A stretch of DNA of 39,021 nt from an uncultured Treponema sp. (lineage in GTDB: Bacteria > Spirochaetota > Spirochaetia > Treponematales > Treponemataceae). Shown in pieces: positions 14,256-21,299 of this stretch; the stretch's first letter is position 1; each line of letters starts with the position of its first letter. The DNA lies in NCBI GenBank assembly GCA_937877535.1, contig CALFJF010000055.1, forward strand, positions 1-39,021, in the 5' to 3' direction. The notes under the pieces are model-generated. The model had not been told where the DNA came from, did not search any database, and saw nothing but the letters and a program-made list of their open reading frames with translations. The position numbers and the translations under genes were made by a program.

Positions 14256-15626
14256 TTACACAAGCCCTTGTGCCATCATTGCTCTAGCAACTTTGAGGAA
14301 GCCGTAGATGTTTGCGCCTGAAACATAGTCGGGTGTTGCGCTCGGAGCGTACTTTTTGGCTGTCTCATAAGCGTTGGCGTGGATGTTCGTCATAATCTGC
14401 TTGAGTTTTGCGTCAACTTCTTCGCGAGTCCATGAGAGGCGCTCTGAGTTCTGAGACATCTCAAGACCAGAAACTGCAACACCACCAGCGTTAGAAGCTT
14501 TTCCTGGAGCGAAGAGAACGCCCTTTGACTGCAAGAATGCGATTGCGTCTGCACGAGTTGGCATGTTAGCGCCTTCAGCAACGAGTTTTACGCCGTTCTT
14601 AACGAGCTTTTCTGCATCTTCCATGTAGATTTCGTCCTGAGTTGCACATGGGAACGCACAGTCAGCCTTGACTCCCCACGGTTTTTCGCCCTTGAAGAAT
14701 TTTGCCTTCGGATATTTTTTGACATAAGCGTCGATTTTCTCTTTGCGACCGCGGAATTCCATGACATAGGCGAGCTTTTCGGCATCGATTCCGTCCTCGT
14801 CGAGGATGTAGCCGGTCGAGTCAGAAAGAGTGATGACTTTTCCACCGAGCTGCGTGATTTTTTCACACGCGTACTGGGCGACATTTCCGTCACCAGAGAT
14901 GAGAGCCGTCTTGCCCTTGAAGTCAGTTCCCGCCGCTTTGAGCATACATTCTGCGAAGTAGATGAGACCGTAGCCAGTCGCTTCTGGGCGAATCAATGAG
15001 CCGCCGAAGTCCAAGCCTTTTCCTGTGAGAACGCCCGTGAACTGGTTCGTGATTCTCTTGTACTGACCGAACATGTACGCGACTTCCTTTCCGCCAACGC
15101 CCTTGTCGCCGGCAGGAACATCCGTGTCGGCTCCGATGTGTCGGTACAATTCTGTGATGAAGCTCTGGCAGAAGCGCATGATTTCGCCGTCAGACTTTCC
15201 GTGACCGTCGAAGTCAGAGCCGCCCTTTCCGCCGCCCATCGGCAAAGTCGTCAAAGAATTCTTCAAAACCTGCTCGAATCCCAAGAATTTGAGGACATCA
15301 AGACCTACCTCGGGAGAGAAACGCAAGCCGCCCTTGTACGGGCCAATCGCAGAGTTGAACTGAACGCGGAATCCGCGGTTCACATGGGGCTTCCCCTGGT
15401 CGTCTGTCCACGGAACGCGGAACATGATGATTCGCTCTGGCTCAACGAAGCGTTCGAGAACCGCCGTGCTCTCCAATTCGGGCATTGTGTCAACGACCGG
15501 CGAAAGAGTCTCCAAAACGAGACCAGCCGCCTGCAAAAAGTGCTCCTGGTCAGCATAACGAGCTTTAAGCTCGTCCCACACGCGCTTGCAATAAGCGTTC
15601 TTCACATTGAATTCTTTGATTGCCAT
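14256..15626 (-). CDS. gdhA: glutamate dehydrogenase
   Basis: This 456-residue protein has the standard hexameric GDH layout: IGPYKGGLRF (94-103), the catalytic-lysine motif GGGKGGSDFD (131-140), PAGDKGVGGKEV, and a Rossmann segment ALISGDGNVAQYA near residue 246. It interconverts 2-oxoglutarate plus ammonia and glutamate, most likely NADP-dependent in ammonia assimilation. ATG 15626 has AAGGAG 8 nt upstream and gives the usual family length; the frame runs further upstream without a credible start. It is monocistronic, with a terminator near 14200. Confidence 0.96.
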   Translation of the reverse strand: MAIKEFNVKNAYCKRVWDELKARYADQEHFLQAAGLVLETLSPVVDTMPELESTAVLERFVEPERIIMFRVPWTDDQGKPHVNRGFRVQFNSAIGPYKGGLRFSPEVGLDVLKFLGFEQVLKNSLTTLPMGGGKGGSDFDGHGKSDGEIMRFCQSFITELYRHIGADTDVPAGDKGVGGKEVAYMFGQYKRITNQFTGVLTGKGLDFGGSLIRPEATGYGLIYFAECMLKAAGTDFKGKTALISGDGNVAQYACEKITQLGGKVITLSDSTGYILDEDGIDAEKLAYVMEFRGRKEKIDAYVKKYPKAKFFKGEKPWGVKADCAFPCATQDEIYMEDAEKLVKNGVKLVAEGANMPTRADAIAFLQSKGVLFAPGKASNAGGVAVSGLEMSQNSERLSWTREEVDAKLKQIMTNIHANAYETAKKYAPSATPDYVSGANIYGFLKVARAMMAQGLV

Positions 15627-15884
15627 TTTTGTTCTCCTTAAAATTGGCTGAATTTGTTTTTGGCGAAAAAAAAAAGACAAAGAAACCTCAGGCAAATTTT
15701 CCGTACGCATACGCACACGAAAGATTCACCGCAGACACCTTTGTCATGCTTAAAGTTTAGCGGAAATCAAAAAAAATGTCTATCACTTTTGAAGAAAAAT
15801 ATCAGAAATTACAAAGGGGGAGGGTGGAAGCCGCAATTTTTTCGCATTTCGACTCTGCTTAGGTGTGGGTAACGGCGTTGCCAT
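15627..15884. other. gdhA leader and intergenic region, no gene seen
   Basis: This stretch of about 260 nt between gdhA and the BspA-like remnant contains A-rich runs and no plausible coding frame or RNA gene. A gdhA promoter should lie here, but no clear -35/-10 pair was found (TTGATT with poor partners near 15760 is the best guess). Confidence 0.4.
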
Positions 15885-15914
15885 TTGACAAATGTATCTC
15901 GGCAATCGTATAAT
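15885..15914 (+). promoter_or_regulatory. near-consensus promoter before the BspA-like remnant
   Basis: TTGACA (15885-15890), an 18-nt spacer and a perfect TATAAT (15909-15914) stand 6 nt before ATG 15921 of an interrupted reading frame. Confidence 0.6.
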
Positions 15915-15920
15915 TATTCT

Positions 15921-16258
15921 ATGCGTACAAAAAGTACACAATTTTTCACAAAACCACTTGACAAAGCGGCGACCTAGAGAACTGGCTTGGCATCGCATTT
16001 GATTGGTCGTCAAGTTCAAATCCCTGTTCTAACAGCGCAGCACTGTACCTGAACGGTGTGCTAGCGGAGAGTATCGTCATTCCCGCCAGTGTAACGAACA
16101 TCGGCAACTATGCGTTCAAAGATTGCAAGGGGCTTACTTCGATTACGTTTGCTGGCACAAAAGCGCAGTGTGCGGCAATATCCAAGGGAACGAATTGGAA
16201 CCTGAATGTTCCCGCCGCCACAACCGTCGTCTGTAGCGACGGCTGCGCAAGTTTGTAA
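15921..16258 (+). pseudogene. BspA-like leucine-rich-repeat protein, broken at its 5' end
   Basis: ATG 15921 opens an 18-codon frame (MRTKSTQFFTKPLDKAAT) that stops at 15977. A different frame, open from 15962 to the stop at 16258, encodes SGDLENWLGIAFDW, then IVIPASVTNIGNYAFKDCKG and LTSITFAGT, a typical BspA/LRR_5 unit, and ends VVCSDGCASL as treponemal BspA-like proteins often do. The halves look like the start and end of one surface-protein gene that has lost its interior and its frame. Such proteins bind host or matrix components; this copy is probably non-functional. Confidence 0.65.
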
Positions 16259-16262
16259 ATCC

Positions 16263-16340
16263 CCTGCATACGCAGGACACCGCTGCCGTTGGCAGCGGAT
16301 ATATGCCGCGCCCGCGTGCAAATGTACACGGCGCGGCATA
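16263..16340 (+). repeat. three consecutive hairpins between two BspA-like genes
   Basis: Stems CCTGC/GCAGG (16263-16276), CCGCTGCC/GGCAGCGG (16280-16298) and TATGCCGCGCC/GGCGCGGCATA (16302-16340) follow one another. None ends in a T-run, so they are not ordinary terminators. GC content is clearly higher than the surroundings. Confidence 0.6.
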
Positions 16341-16385
16341 AACTAAATGAGTGCCGCCAGCGGTGATGGCAGAGGAGGAAAGCGT

Positions 16386-16970
16386 ATGGAAGCAGCGTAT
16401 GTCTATGCAGATTCGGGAAAAGCATTGAGGCATTTTATCTGCGGAATGGCAGAAGGCGATGACACTGATAGCGGCGAATATTCGTTCACGGGAATCGAGA
16501 CGATTGCAGAAAACGCATTTTATGCGCCTTGGAATGTGAAGCGGGTATTTTTTGATGCGGCGCTGGCAACGGTCAAGAAAGAAGCTTTTAAAGACGCGGG
16601 GGAACTTGAGGTTTTCTGCTGTGGAAAGTTATTACAAAATAACAGCGAAGACAGCATACAGAATTTAGAAGTGAATGATATGGCAAAAAACTCCTCGCAG
16701 GCTTTCTCCGTAGAAACCGCCGCCTTTTCAGGCTGTACAGCGTTGCATACGGTTATCTTTCCAAAGTGTGGCACGCTCAAAATCGAGAAGAACGCTTTTG
16801 CAGGTTGCTATGTGCTGCGGACGGTCGTGGCACTGGCAGACGAAATCAAATGGACGGAAAATCCCTTTAAAGATTGCCCGCAGGAGCTGGTGTTTGTCTG
16901 CTATAAAGATTCTGGCGTGGAGCAGTTCGCCCGCGAAAACGGCTACAGGTACGTGCATGTTCAACAGTAA
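16386..16970 (+). CDS. BspA-like leucine-rich-repeat (LRR_5) protein without signal peptide
   Basis: This 194-residue protein contains LRR_5-type units: YSFTGIETIAENAFYAPWNV, then VFFDAALATVKKEAFKDAGE, AAFSGCTALHTVIFPKCG and IEKNAFAGCYVLRTVVAL. GAGGAGG precedes ATG 16386. There is no signal peptide, so it is cytoplasmic or exported by an unusual route. The FRG-domain frame begins within its last 14 nt (ATG 16957), implying coupling of the two. Proteins of this kind are often phage- or island-associated in treponemes; its partner and function are unknown. Confidence 0.72.
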   Translation: MEAAYVYADSGKALRHFICGMAEGDDTDSGEYSFTGIETIAENAFYAPWNVKRVFFDAALATVKKEAFKDAGELEVFCCGKLLQNNSEDSIQNLEVNDMAKNSSQAFSVETAAFSGCTALHTVIFPKCGTLKIEKNAFAGCYVLRTVVALADEIKWTENPFKDCPQELVFVCYKDSGVEQFARENGYRYVHVQQ

Positions 16971-17341
16971 GGAATTTGCCCGCGCGGTACGGCTGAAAGG
17001 CTACGGCTCGTATCGGAGAGGAACGCCCGACAGCGAGATACAGGCGGTAAAAACCGTGCATGGCGGCGATGGCCTTAAGGTGCGTCCGACGGTCTTGCGG
17101 ACTCTTGCGGACTACCTTGCGTTCATCACAAGAATTGAAGACAGCTACTTGAACCCCGTTTTTTTTCCGCGGGCAGCCGGACGCCGATTATCTGCTGGTG
17201 CCGAGCGCCCTGCGGAACGACCCCAAGCACGAGCACCTGATGATAGAAGCCTTTTCCCGCAGGTTCTACGACGAGCTGAACGCTGTGAAAACGTTGAAAA
17301 GCCCGTCACGAAAAAGACGGCTTGAGGCGTATGTAGCGTAA
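16957..17341 (+). pseudogene. FRG-domain protein, frameshifted at a T8 tract
   Basis: The first frame from ATG 16957 reads MFNSKEFARAVRLKGYGSYR and continues to YLAFITRIEDSYLNPVFF, where a run of eight T (17159-17166) shifts it. In the next frame the sequence continues as RGQPDADYLLVPSALRNDP, completing the FRG hallmark FRGQ...LLPS.LR, and then EAFSRRFYDELNA to a stop at 17339-17341. With seven T the frame would be continuous, giving 127 residues. Even then the FRG domain would be short at its C-terminus. FRG proteins are of unknown function and common in mobile and defence-like contexts. Phase variation, true decay or assembly error are all possible. Confidence 0.72.
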
Positions 17342-17391
17342 GAAATTAAAAACGGAAAAGTGAAAAATGAAAAAATAGCGGTAAGTGATTT

Positions 17392-17428
17392 AAAAAAACG
17401 CTTCCTTGTTGCGGGAAGCGTTTTTTTT
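17392..17428. terminator. bidirectional terminator between FRG gene and lipoprotein gene
   Basis: A7-CGCTTCC and GGAAGCG-T8 form a symmetrical stem (17392-17405 with 17414-17428) that can stop transcription from either side. Confidence 0.85.
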
Positions 17429-17446
17429 CAGAGTCATATAATCTAC

Positions 17447-17845
17447 TTAACTTTTTGTAACTGTGCTGGTAACATCTCCAAACTCTGTCTTTACAGCTGA
17501 AGAAACGCTTGTCAGTACAAAAGTCGTGCCACCGTCTGTTGAAGTATACACAAAGCCCATATCAATAGTCACTTTGTTTCCAGAAATGGTATACGAACCA
17601 CTTTCGTCCAAAACGGCTGTTCCGCTGTAATCAGAATTTATGTAGCCCTTTATCGTATAGTTTCCACTTGATGCAGTAACCACAATATACAAAGTTCCGT
17701 ATGAAACTGCCATCGTACCTTTGTATGTTCCTTCAAATGCAACCGTTGGTGTATCATCATCATCGTCGTCAGAACACGCAACGAAACCGAACAGAGCGAT
17801 TGTAATTGCCAAAACAACCGCAAGTGATTTAAAGAACTTTTTCAT
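17447..17845 (-). CDS. small lipoprotein with aspartate run
   Basis: This 132-residue protein begins MKKFFKSLAVVLAITIALFG and has the lipobox FVAC; the lipidated cysteine is followed by SDDDDDDTPT. The mature part is rich in Gly, Ser and Thr with alternating hydrophobic residues (YTIKGYINSDYSGTAV), suggesting a small beta-sandwich or barrel. GGAGG precedes ATG 17845. It is expressed from a T9-spacer promoter and ends at the terminator near 17410. The Asp run is encoded by GAC/GAT triplets and could change in length. The family is unknown; it is probably an outer or inner membrane lipoprotein. Confidence 0.78.
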   Translation of the reverse strand: MKKFFKSLAVVLAITIALFGFVACSDDDDDDTPTVAFEGTYKGTMAVSYGTLYIVVTASSGNYTIKGYINSDYSGTAVLDESGSYTISGNKVTIDMGFVYTSTDGGTTFVLTSVSSAVKTEFGDVTSTVTKS

Positions 17846-17891
17846 AACAAAGCTCCTCCATAAATGAATTATGTCATCAAAATGACACAAC

Positions 17892-17919
17892 ACTATACAA
17901 AAAAAAACTGTACTGTCAA
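17892..17919 (-). promoter_or_regulatory. T9-spacer promoter (copy c)
   Basis: TTGACA (17914-17919), a 16-nt spacer GTACAG-T9-G and TATAGT (17892-17897) on the minus strand lie about 47 nt before the lipoprotein start at 17845. Confidence 0.75.
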
Positions 17920-18033
17920 GAGTTAAGAGAGGAGAGAAGAAAGAGAAAATTTTAAGTCTGATTGATGAAGATGTGGAATTGTTTTGAGGAAGTTGGTGTG
18001 AATTTTCAGGCTAAAAAACTAAAATCTCCGCGC

Positions 18034-18711
18034 TCACTGAATTACCGCGCTGGAGACAGTCGCGAACGCATCTTTTCTCGCCTCGAACATGATTTTTTCG
18101 TCACGGGCGAGATTCGCGATTTTTAAGGCGAGTTCGCCGCTCTGAGCCGTGCCGGTAATTTCGCAGGGACCGCGCAAACGCAAATCTTCTTCGGCGATTT
18201 TAAATCCGTCGGTGGTTTCGTGCAGGGCTTTCATGCGCTCGATTCCGTTTTCAGTGATGTTCGCACGGTAAATCAAAAAACAGTACGATTGTGCGCTTCC
18301 CCGCCCCACGCGTCCGCGAAGCTGGTGAAGCGCGGCAAGACCGAATCGGTCGGCTTGCTCAATGACCATGCAAGTCGCGTTCGGAACATCAACGCCCACC
18401 TCAACGACGGTCGTCGCCACGAGAACTTGAATCTTGTTCGCCCGAAAATCTTCAAGAATCTGATTTTGCGCTTCCTCTTCGATTTTTGAGTGAATCAGCG
18501 CACAGCGGAAATTCGGGTAGACTTGGCTCTGCAAAAATCCGTACATTTCTTCGGCGGATTTGAGCGGCGATTTTTTCCCGAAAGAAAGTTCCCCGCGCTC
18601 ACTGAGCGAAGTCGAAGTGTCTCCGCTATCTGAGTCAAGATTCTGCTCAATCGCGGGATAAACGAAATACGCCTGATGCCCCGAGGCAAGTTCCTTTTCC
18701 TCTTCGTTCAT
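18034..18711 (-). pseudogene. recG: RecG helicase C-terminal fragment
   Basis: The 225-residue frame covers only the second helicase half of RecG: ASGHQAYFVYPAIE, VLVATTVVEVGVDVPNATCM (motif V), EQADRFGLAALHQLRGRVGR (motif VI) and ERMKALHETTDGFKIAEEDL. The wedge domain, Walker A/B and more than half of the normal protein (about 700 residues) are missing. GGAGG lies 8 nt before ATG 18711, so a truncated product could still be made. Inside, residues DTSTSLSERGEL are encoded by a hairpin repeat of the GAG..TCGA family (18598-18621). It lies downstream of the LRR operon on the same strand. Confidence 0.75.
18598..18621 (-). repeat. hairpin repeat embedded in the RecG fragment
   Basis: CACTGAGCGAAGTCGAAGTG has CACT/AGTG arms around GAGCGAAGTCGA, the same core as the intergenic repeats. 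It lies in frame within the recG remnant, where it codes for a polar insertion not expected in RecG. Confidence 0.65.
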
Positions 18712-18768
18712 GGTGATTCCTCCTTGTTTATTCTTCATTATTGCCAGACGACCAGCCGCCCAAGATTC

Positions 18769-19639
18769 CTACATTCCGCGCCGCCGCATTTCGCGGTCAA
18801 TGGCACGTTGTTGTCTTTCATTTGCCTTTTCCATAGCATCTGCTGCTTTGCCCAAAATATCCGCCGTCTTGTCTATCCCCGTTACGAGTGCGGAAGCGGC
18901 TTTTCCAAGGAAGTTTAAGAATCCGCTAGATTCCTCATCTTCGCCGCTATCTTCCTCTTGCACATATTGCTGTGGAATAAAGCGTTCTCTTTTTTGCTGT
19001 GGAATAGAGCGTTCCTTTTTTTTGCGGTGGCGGATTAAGCTCCTTCTCTAAAGTACTCCACCCTACAAGTCTGTCGCCGAATTGTATTCCTTCAAGTTTT
19101 GGACAGTCGCTAAAAGCATGCAAACGTATCTTTTTTATTTTTGCAGATAGAACTTGTACGGAAGTAAGCGATTCACAATTGCGGAACGCAGAATTTCCAA
19201 TTTCCACTACGGAAGGGGGAATCACAACTTCAGAAAGTGAAGTACAATCCCTAAATGCTGCATTCTCGATTTTTTCCAATTTCTCAGGAAGATTTATAGT
19301 AGAAAGTTCACGGCAACAACAGAATGCACCATCTTGTATCACTTTGACTCTGTTAGGAATAGTGACAGAAGTAAGGGAAGCGCAGTCCCTAAACACGCCC
19401 TTGTCAATTTTCGTAAGTCCAGAAGGCAAATCTACAGTTTTGAGCGCAGAACAGTTTATAAACGCTCCTTCGCCAATTTCTGTAACCGAGTCTGGAATTT
19501 TAACAGATACAAGGGAAGTGCAATCCGCAAATACGCCAGCAGCGATTGCCGTAACTCCATCAGGAATGACAACCTCCGTTGCTGTTGATTTGCATTTTAT
19601 TACAACGCCATCCTCAATCATCAAATACTTACTTGTCAT
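18769..19639 (-). pseudogene. BspA-like leucine-rich-repeat protein interrupted at an 8-nt homopolymer
   Basis: From ATG 19639 (GGGGGGG upstream) the frame encodes 230 residues of LRR_5 repeats (VVIPDGVTAIAAGVFADCTS, VKIPDSVTEIGEGAFINCSA and so on, about seven units) and stops at 18947. At residue 206 it enters a run of eight A (plus-strand T, 19016-19023). With seven A the frame would continue through two tandem nine-residue repeats (QKKERSIPQ, QKRERFIPQ) into an acidic, helical tail ending AIDREMRRRGM at 18769, total 289 residues. The second repeat copy is 27 nt, the first 28 nt, which supports one extra A. No signal peptide. It is third gene of a small-protein operon. Confidence 0.75.
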
Positions 19640-19653
19640 AAATGTTCCCCCCC

Positions 19654-19827
19654 TTACCGTATTTTTACCGCCGAAATGATTTTTAATTCCCCGTTTGCAA
19701 AGGCACGCGGACTTGACGCTTTGATTTTCTCCTTCGCCTGAAACTGATTGTCCGCGTCCACCATGCGCGTCTGTATGCCTGCCGCCGTCTTGAACGTAAC
19801 GTTGTAGATGTGCTTTTGCTGTGCCAT
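19654..19827 (-). CDS. 57-residue micro-protein, paralogue of the upstream 51-residue protein
   Basis: The protein starts MAQQKHIYNVTFKTAAGIQT and ends ELKIISAVKIR. It shares a pattern with the gene just upstream (M.QQ..Y.V...T..G.....V.A....AK......P....ILS), so the two look like diverged tandem copies of a small alpha/beta fold. GTG of the neighbouring context is not needed: ATG 19827 lies 6 nt after the upstream stop, consistent with translational coupling, though its own Shine-Dalgarno is weak. The LRR gene follows 14 nt later. No family is recognised. Confidence 0.62.
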   Translation of the reverse strand: MAQQKHIYNVTFKTAAGIQTRMVDADNQFQAKEKIKASSPRAFANGELKIISAVKIR

Positions 19828-19833
19828 AGCCGC

Positions 19834-19989
19834 CTACTTTGCCGTGCAGGAGAGGATTTTGCAGCCAGGGTGAGCCTTTGTCACCGCCGCTTTTGCCTCC
19901 GCGCTGCTGTTTGCCATTACGGTCGTGGTCACGCTCGCGCCGCTTCCGCCCTGCTTTGTCTGGTACTTTACGCTGTATTGCTGCTTCAT
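19834..19989 (-). CDS. 51-residue micro-protein, first gene of the LRR operon
   Basis: The protein reads MKQQYSVKYQTKQGGSGASV, then TTTVMANSSAEAKAAVTKAH and ends PGCKILSCTAK. AGGAGG lies 7 nt before ATG 19989, and a T9-spacer promoter lies just upstream. It has two strands, a helix (SAEAKAAVTKA) and a last strand, and carries two cysteines near the C-terminus. It resembles the 57-residue protein encoded next. Function unknown; the steady order micro-protein, micro-protein, LRR protein suggests they act together. Confidence 0.65.
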   Translation of the reverse strand: MKQQYSVKYQTKQGGSGASVTTTVMANSSAEAKAAVTKAHPGCKILSCTAK

Positions 19990-20020
19990 AAAATCCTCCT
20001 AAAGCAATATTTTTTTTCGT

Positions 20021-20048
20021 ACTCTACAAAAAAAAAGTATATTGTCAA
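20021..20048 (-). promoter_or_regulatory. T9-spacer promoter (copy d)
   Basis: TTGACA (20043-20048), a 16-nt spacer ATATAC-T9-G and TAGAGT (20021-20026) on the minus strand drive the micro-protein/LRR operon, with ATG 19989 about 31 nt downstream. Confidence 0.75.
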
Positions 20049-20120
20049 TCGTTGATTTTTCGCCAATCTGCATACCGCTTTTGGAATTTGTATCGCAGAA
20101 TAAAGGCGTGCAAAAATAAA

Positions 20121-20151
20121 TTGCAAAAGTCACACAATAGCGGTATATTGT
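20121..20151 (+). promoter_or_regulatory. promoter with overlapping palindrome before relB/yoeB
   Basis: TTGCAA (20121-20126), 17-nt spacer and TATATT (20144-20149). An inverted repeat ACAATA-N6-TATTGT (20134-20151) covers the -10, a likely operator for autorepression by the RelB-type antitoxin, alone or with toxin. Confidence 0.55.
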
Positions 20152-20180
20152 AATAAAATTGCTTTTTTTAGGAGAAAATT

Positions 20181-20450
20181 ATGACACAATTGGCAACAAT
20201 TTCAGCACGAATCGACAAGAACGACAAAATCCGCTTTGATGAGTTTTGCAACACTGTGGGGATAAACGCTTCGAGCGCAATCAATATGTTTGTGAAGACA
20301 GTTCTTCGCCGTCACGAAATCCCATTCACGATTGAGTCCGCTGAAGACCCGTTCTATTCCGAGTCGAATATGGCGGAGTTGAAGCGCAGGGCAGCTGATT
20401 TGAGGGCGCATAGAAATGTCGTCGAGCATGATATTGTCGAAGTGGATTAA
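20181..20450 (+). CDS. RelB/DinJ-family antitoxin
   Basis: This 89-residue protein has the ribbon-helix-helix N-terminus of RelB/DinJ antitoxins: ATISARIDKNDKIRFDEFCN then TVGINASSAINMFVKTVLRR, followed by EIPF and a flexible toxin-binding C-terminus. AGGAG lies 9 nt before ATG 20181. It should neutralise the YoeB-type toxin encoded next, and repress their shared promoter. Stop and next start overlap as TAATG, typical of coupled pairs. Confidence 0.93.
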   Translation: MTQLATISARIDKNDKIRFDEFCNTVGINASSAINMFVKTVLRRHEIPFTIESAEDPFYSESNMAELKRRAADLRAHRNVVEHDIVEVD

Positions 20451-20713
20451 TGAAAAAGGCATGGCATGACAAGGCTTGGGCGGAATATGAGTATTGGCAG
20501 GAAGAGAATCGCCGTATGGTCAAAAAAATCAACGTGCTTCTCAAAGACATCGAACGGAACGGCGCAGAGGATGGAATCGGAAAACCAGAGCGTTTGAAAG
20601 GCGACTTGAGCGATTTTTACAGCCGACGGATTGACGGCGAGCATCGTCTTGTGTACCGCATTACCGAGGAGGGCTTTTTGGAAATCGCTTCGTGCAAAGG
20701 GCATTACGAATAA
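20450..20713 (+). CDS. yoeB: YoeB/Txe-family mRNA interferase toxin
   Basis: This 87-residue protein matches YoeB: KPERLKGDLSDFYSRRIDGE, HRLVYRI and the C-terminal CKGHYE. Catalytic positions known from E. coli YoeB are present (Glu47, Arg66, His85, Tyr86). It should cleave mRNA at the ribosomal A site when free of its antitoxin. The start overlaps the antitoxin stop by one base. All key residues are intact, so the module is probably active. Confidence 0.94.
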   Translation: MKKAWHDKAWAEYEYWQEENRRMVKKINVLLKDIERNGAEDGIGKPERLKGDLSDFYSRRIDGEHRLVYRITEEGFLEIASCKGHYE

Positions 20714-20780
20714 GCACTTTTTGCACAAAATCATTTGAATGTGCTAAGATACTGTAAAGAAAAGTGATTTTGGAGGAATT

Positions 20781-21185
20781 ATGGCAAATCTCAAAGAAGG
20801 CGCAAAAGGTGAAGTGAGCGCGTTCAAAAAATTCATTTCGCGCGGAAACGTCGTGGACATGGCGGTTGGCGTGATTATTGGTGGCGCGTTTGGAAAAATC
20901 GTTACGAGCCTCGTGAACGACATCGTTATGCCAATCGTTGGCGTTGCGCTTGGCGGTCTTGATTTTAAGTCGCTCAATGCCACGGTGGGCGAAGCCGTTG
21001 TCGCATACGGAAATTTCATTCAAGCAATCGTTGATTTTTTGATTATCGCGCTTTGCATTTTTGCGGTTGTGCGTATGTTCGAGAAATTTAAGAAAAAAGA
21101 GCCGCCTGCTCCTCCTGCTCCGCCTTCAAAAAGCGACGAAGCAAAATTGCTCGAAGAAATCCGCGATTTGCTCAAAAAACGCTAG
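20781..21185 (+). CDS. mscL: large-conductance mechanosensitive channel
   Basis: This 134-residue protein has the canonical MscL order: amphipathic N-terminus (FKKFISRGNVVDMAVGVIIG), TM1 with GGAFGKIVTSLVNDIVMP, a short periplasmic loop, TM2 (FLIIALCIFAVVRMFEKF), a proline-rich linker (PPAPPAPPS) and a C-terminal helix. It releases osmolytes during hypo-osmotic shock and forms a homopentamer in the inner membrane. GGAGG lies 7 nt before ATG 20781. It is monocistronic with its own terminator. Confidence 0.96.
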   Translation: MANLKEGAKGEVSAFKKFISRGNVVDMAVGVIIGGAFGKIVTSLVNDIVMPIVGVALGGLDFKSLNATVGEAVVAYGNFIQAIVDFLIIALCIFAVVRMFEKFKKKEPPAPPAPPSKSDEAKLLEEIRDLLKKR

Positions 21186-21200
21186 AAAAAAATCCGCCCG

Positions 21201-21218
21201 CAAAAACGTGCGTTTTTG
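21201..21218 (+). terminator. short hairpin after mscL
   Basis: CAAAAAC and GTTTTTG flank a GTGC loop, 16 nt beyond the mscL stop. It is A/T-rich and symmetrical, so it is a weak or bidirectional terminator. Confidence 0.5.
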
Positions 21219-21232
21219 ATTCTGTTACGAGT

Positions 21233-21257
21233 GGTGGTTGAGTTTATCGAAACCACC
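21233..21257 (-). repeat. short hairpin repeat, family with GAG..TCGA core
   Basis: GGTGGTT and AACCACC arms enclose GAGTTTATCGA; located between mscL and aroC. Confidence 0.75.
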
Positions 21258-21299
21258 GTAGTAGTAAGCATACTTTTGATAACATCGCGAATCTTTGAC

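Noticed and set aside
15990..16040. tRNA-like T-loop (AGTTCAAATCC)
   Set aside because: No acceptor stem or anticodon arm can be drawn around it; the sequence codes for WSSSSNPC of the BspA-like remnant.
16263..16346. Integron attC site
   Set aside because: Hairpins are present but the conserved GTTRRRY/RYYYAAC ends are not, and no integrase gene is in the window.
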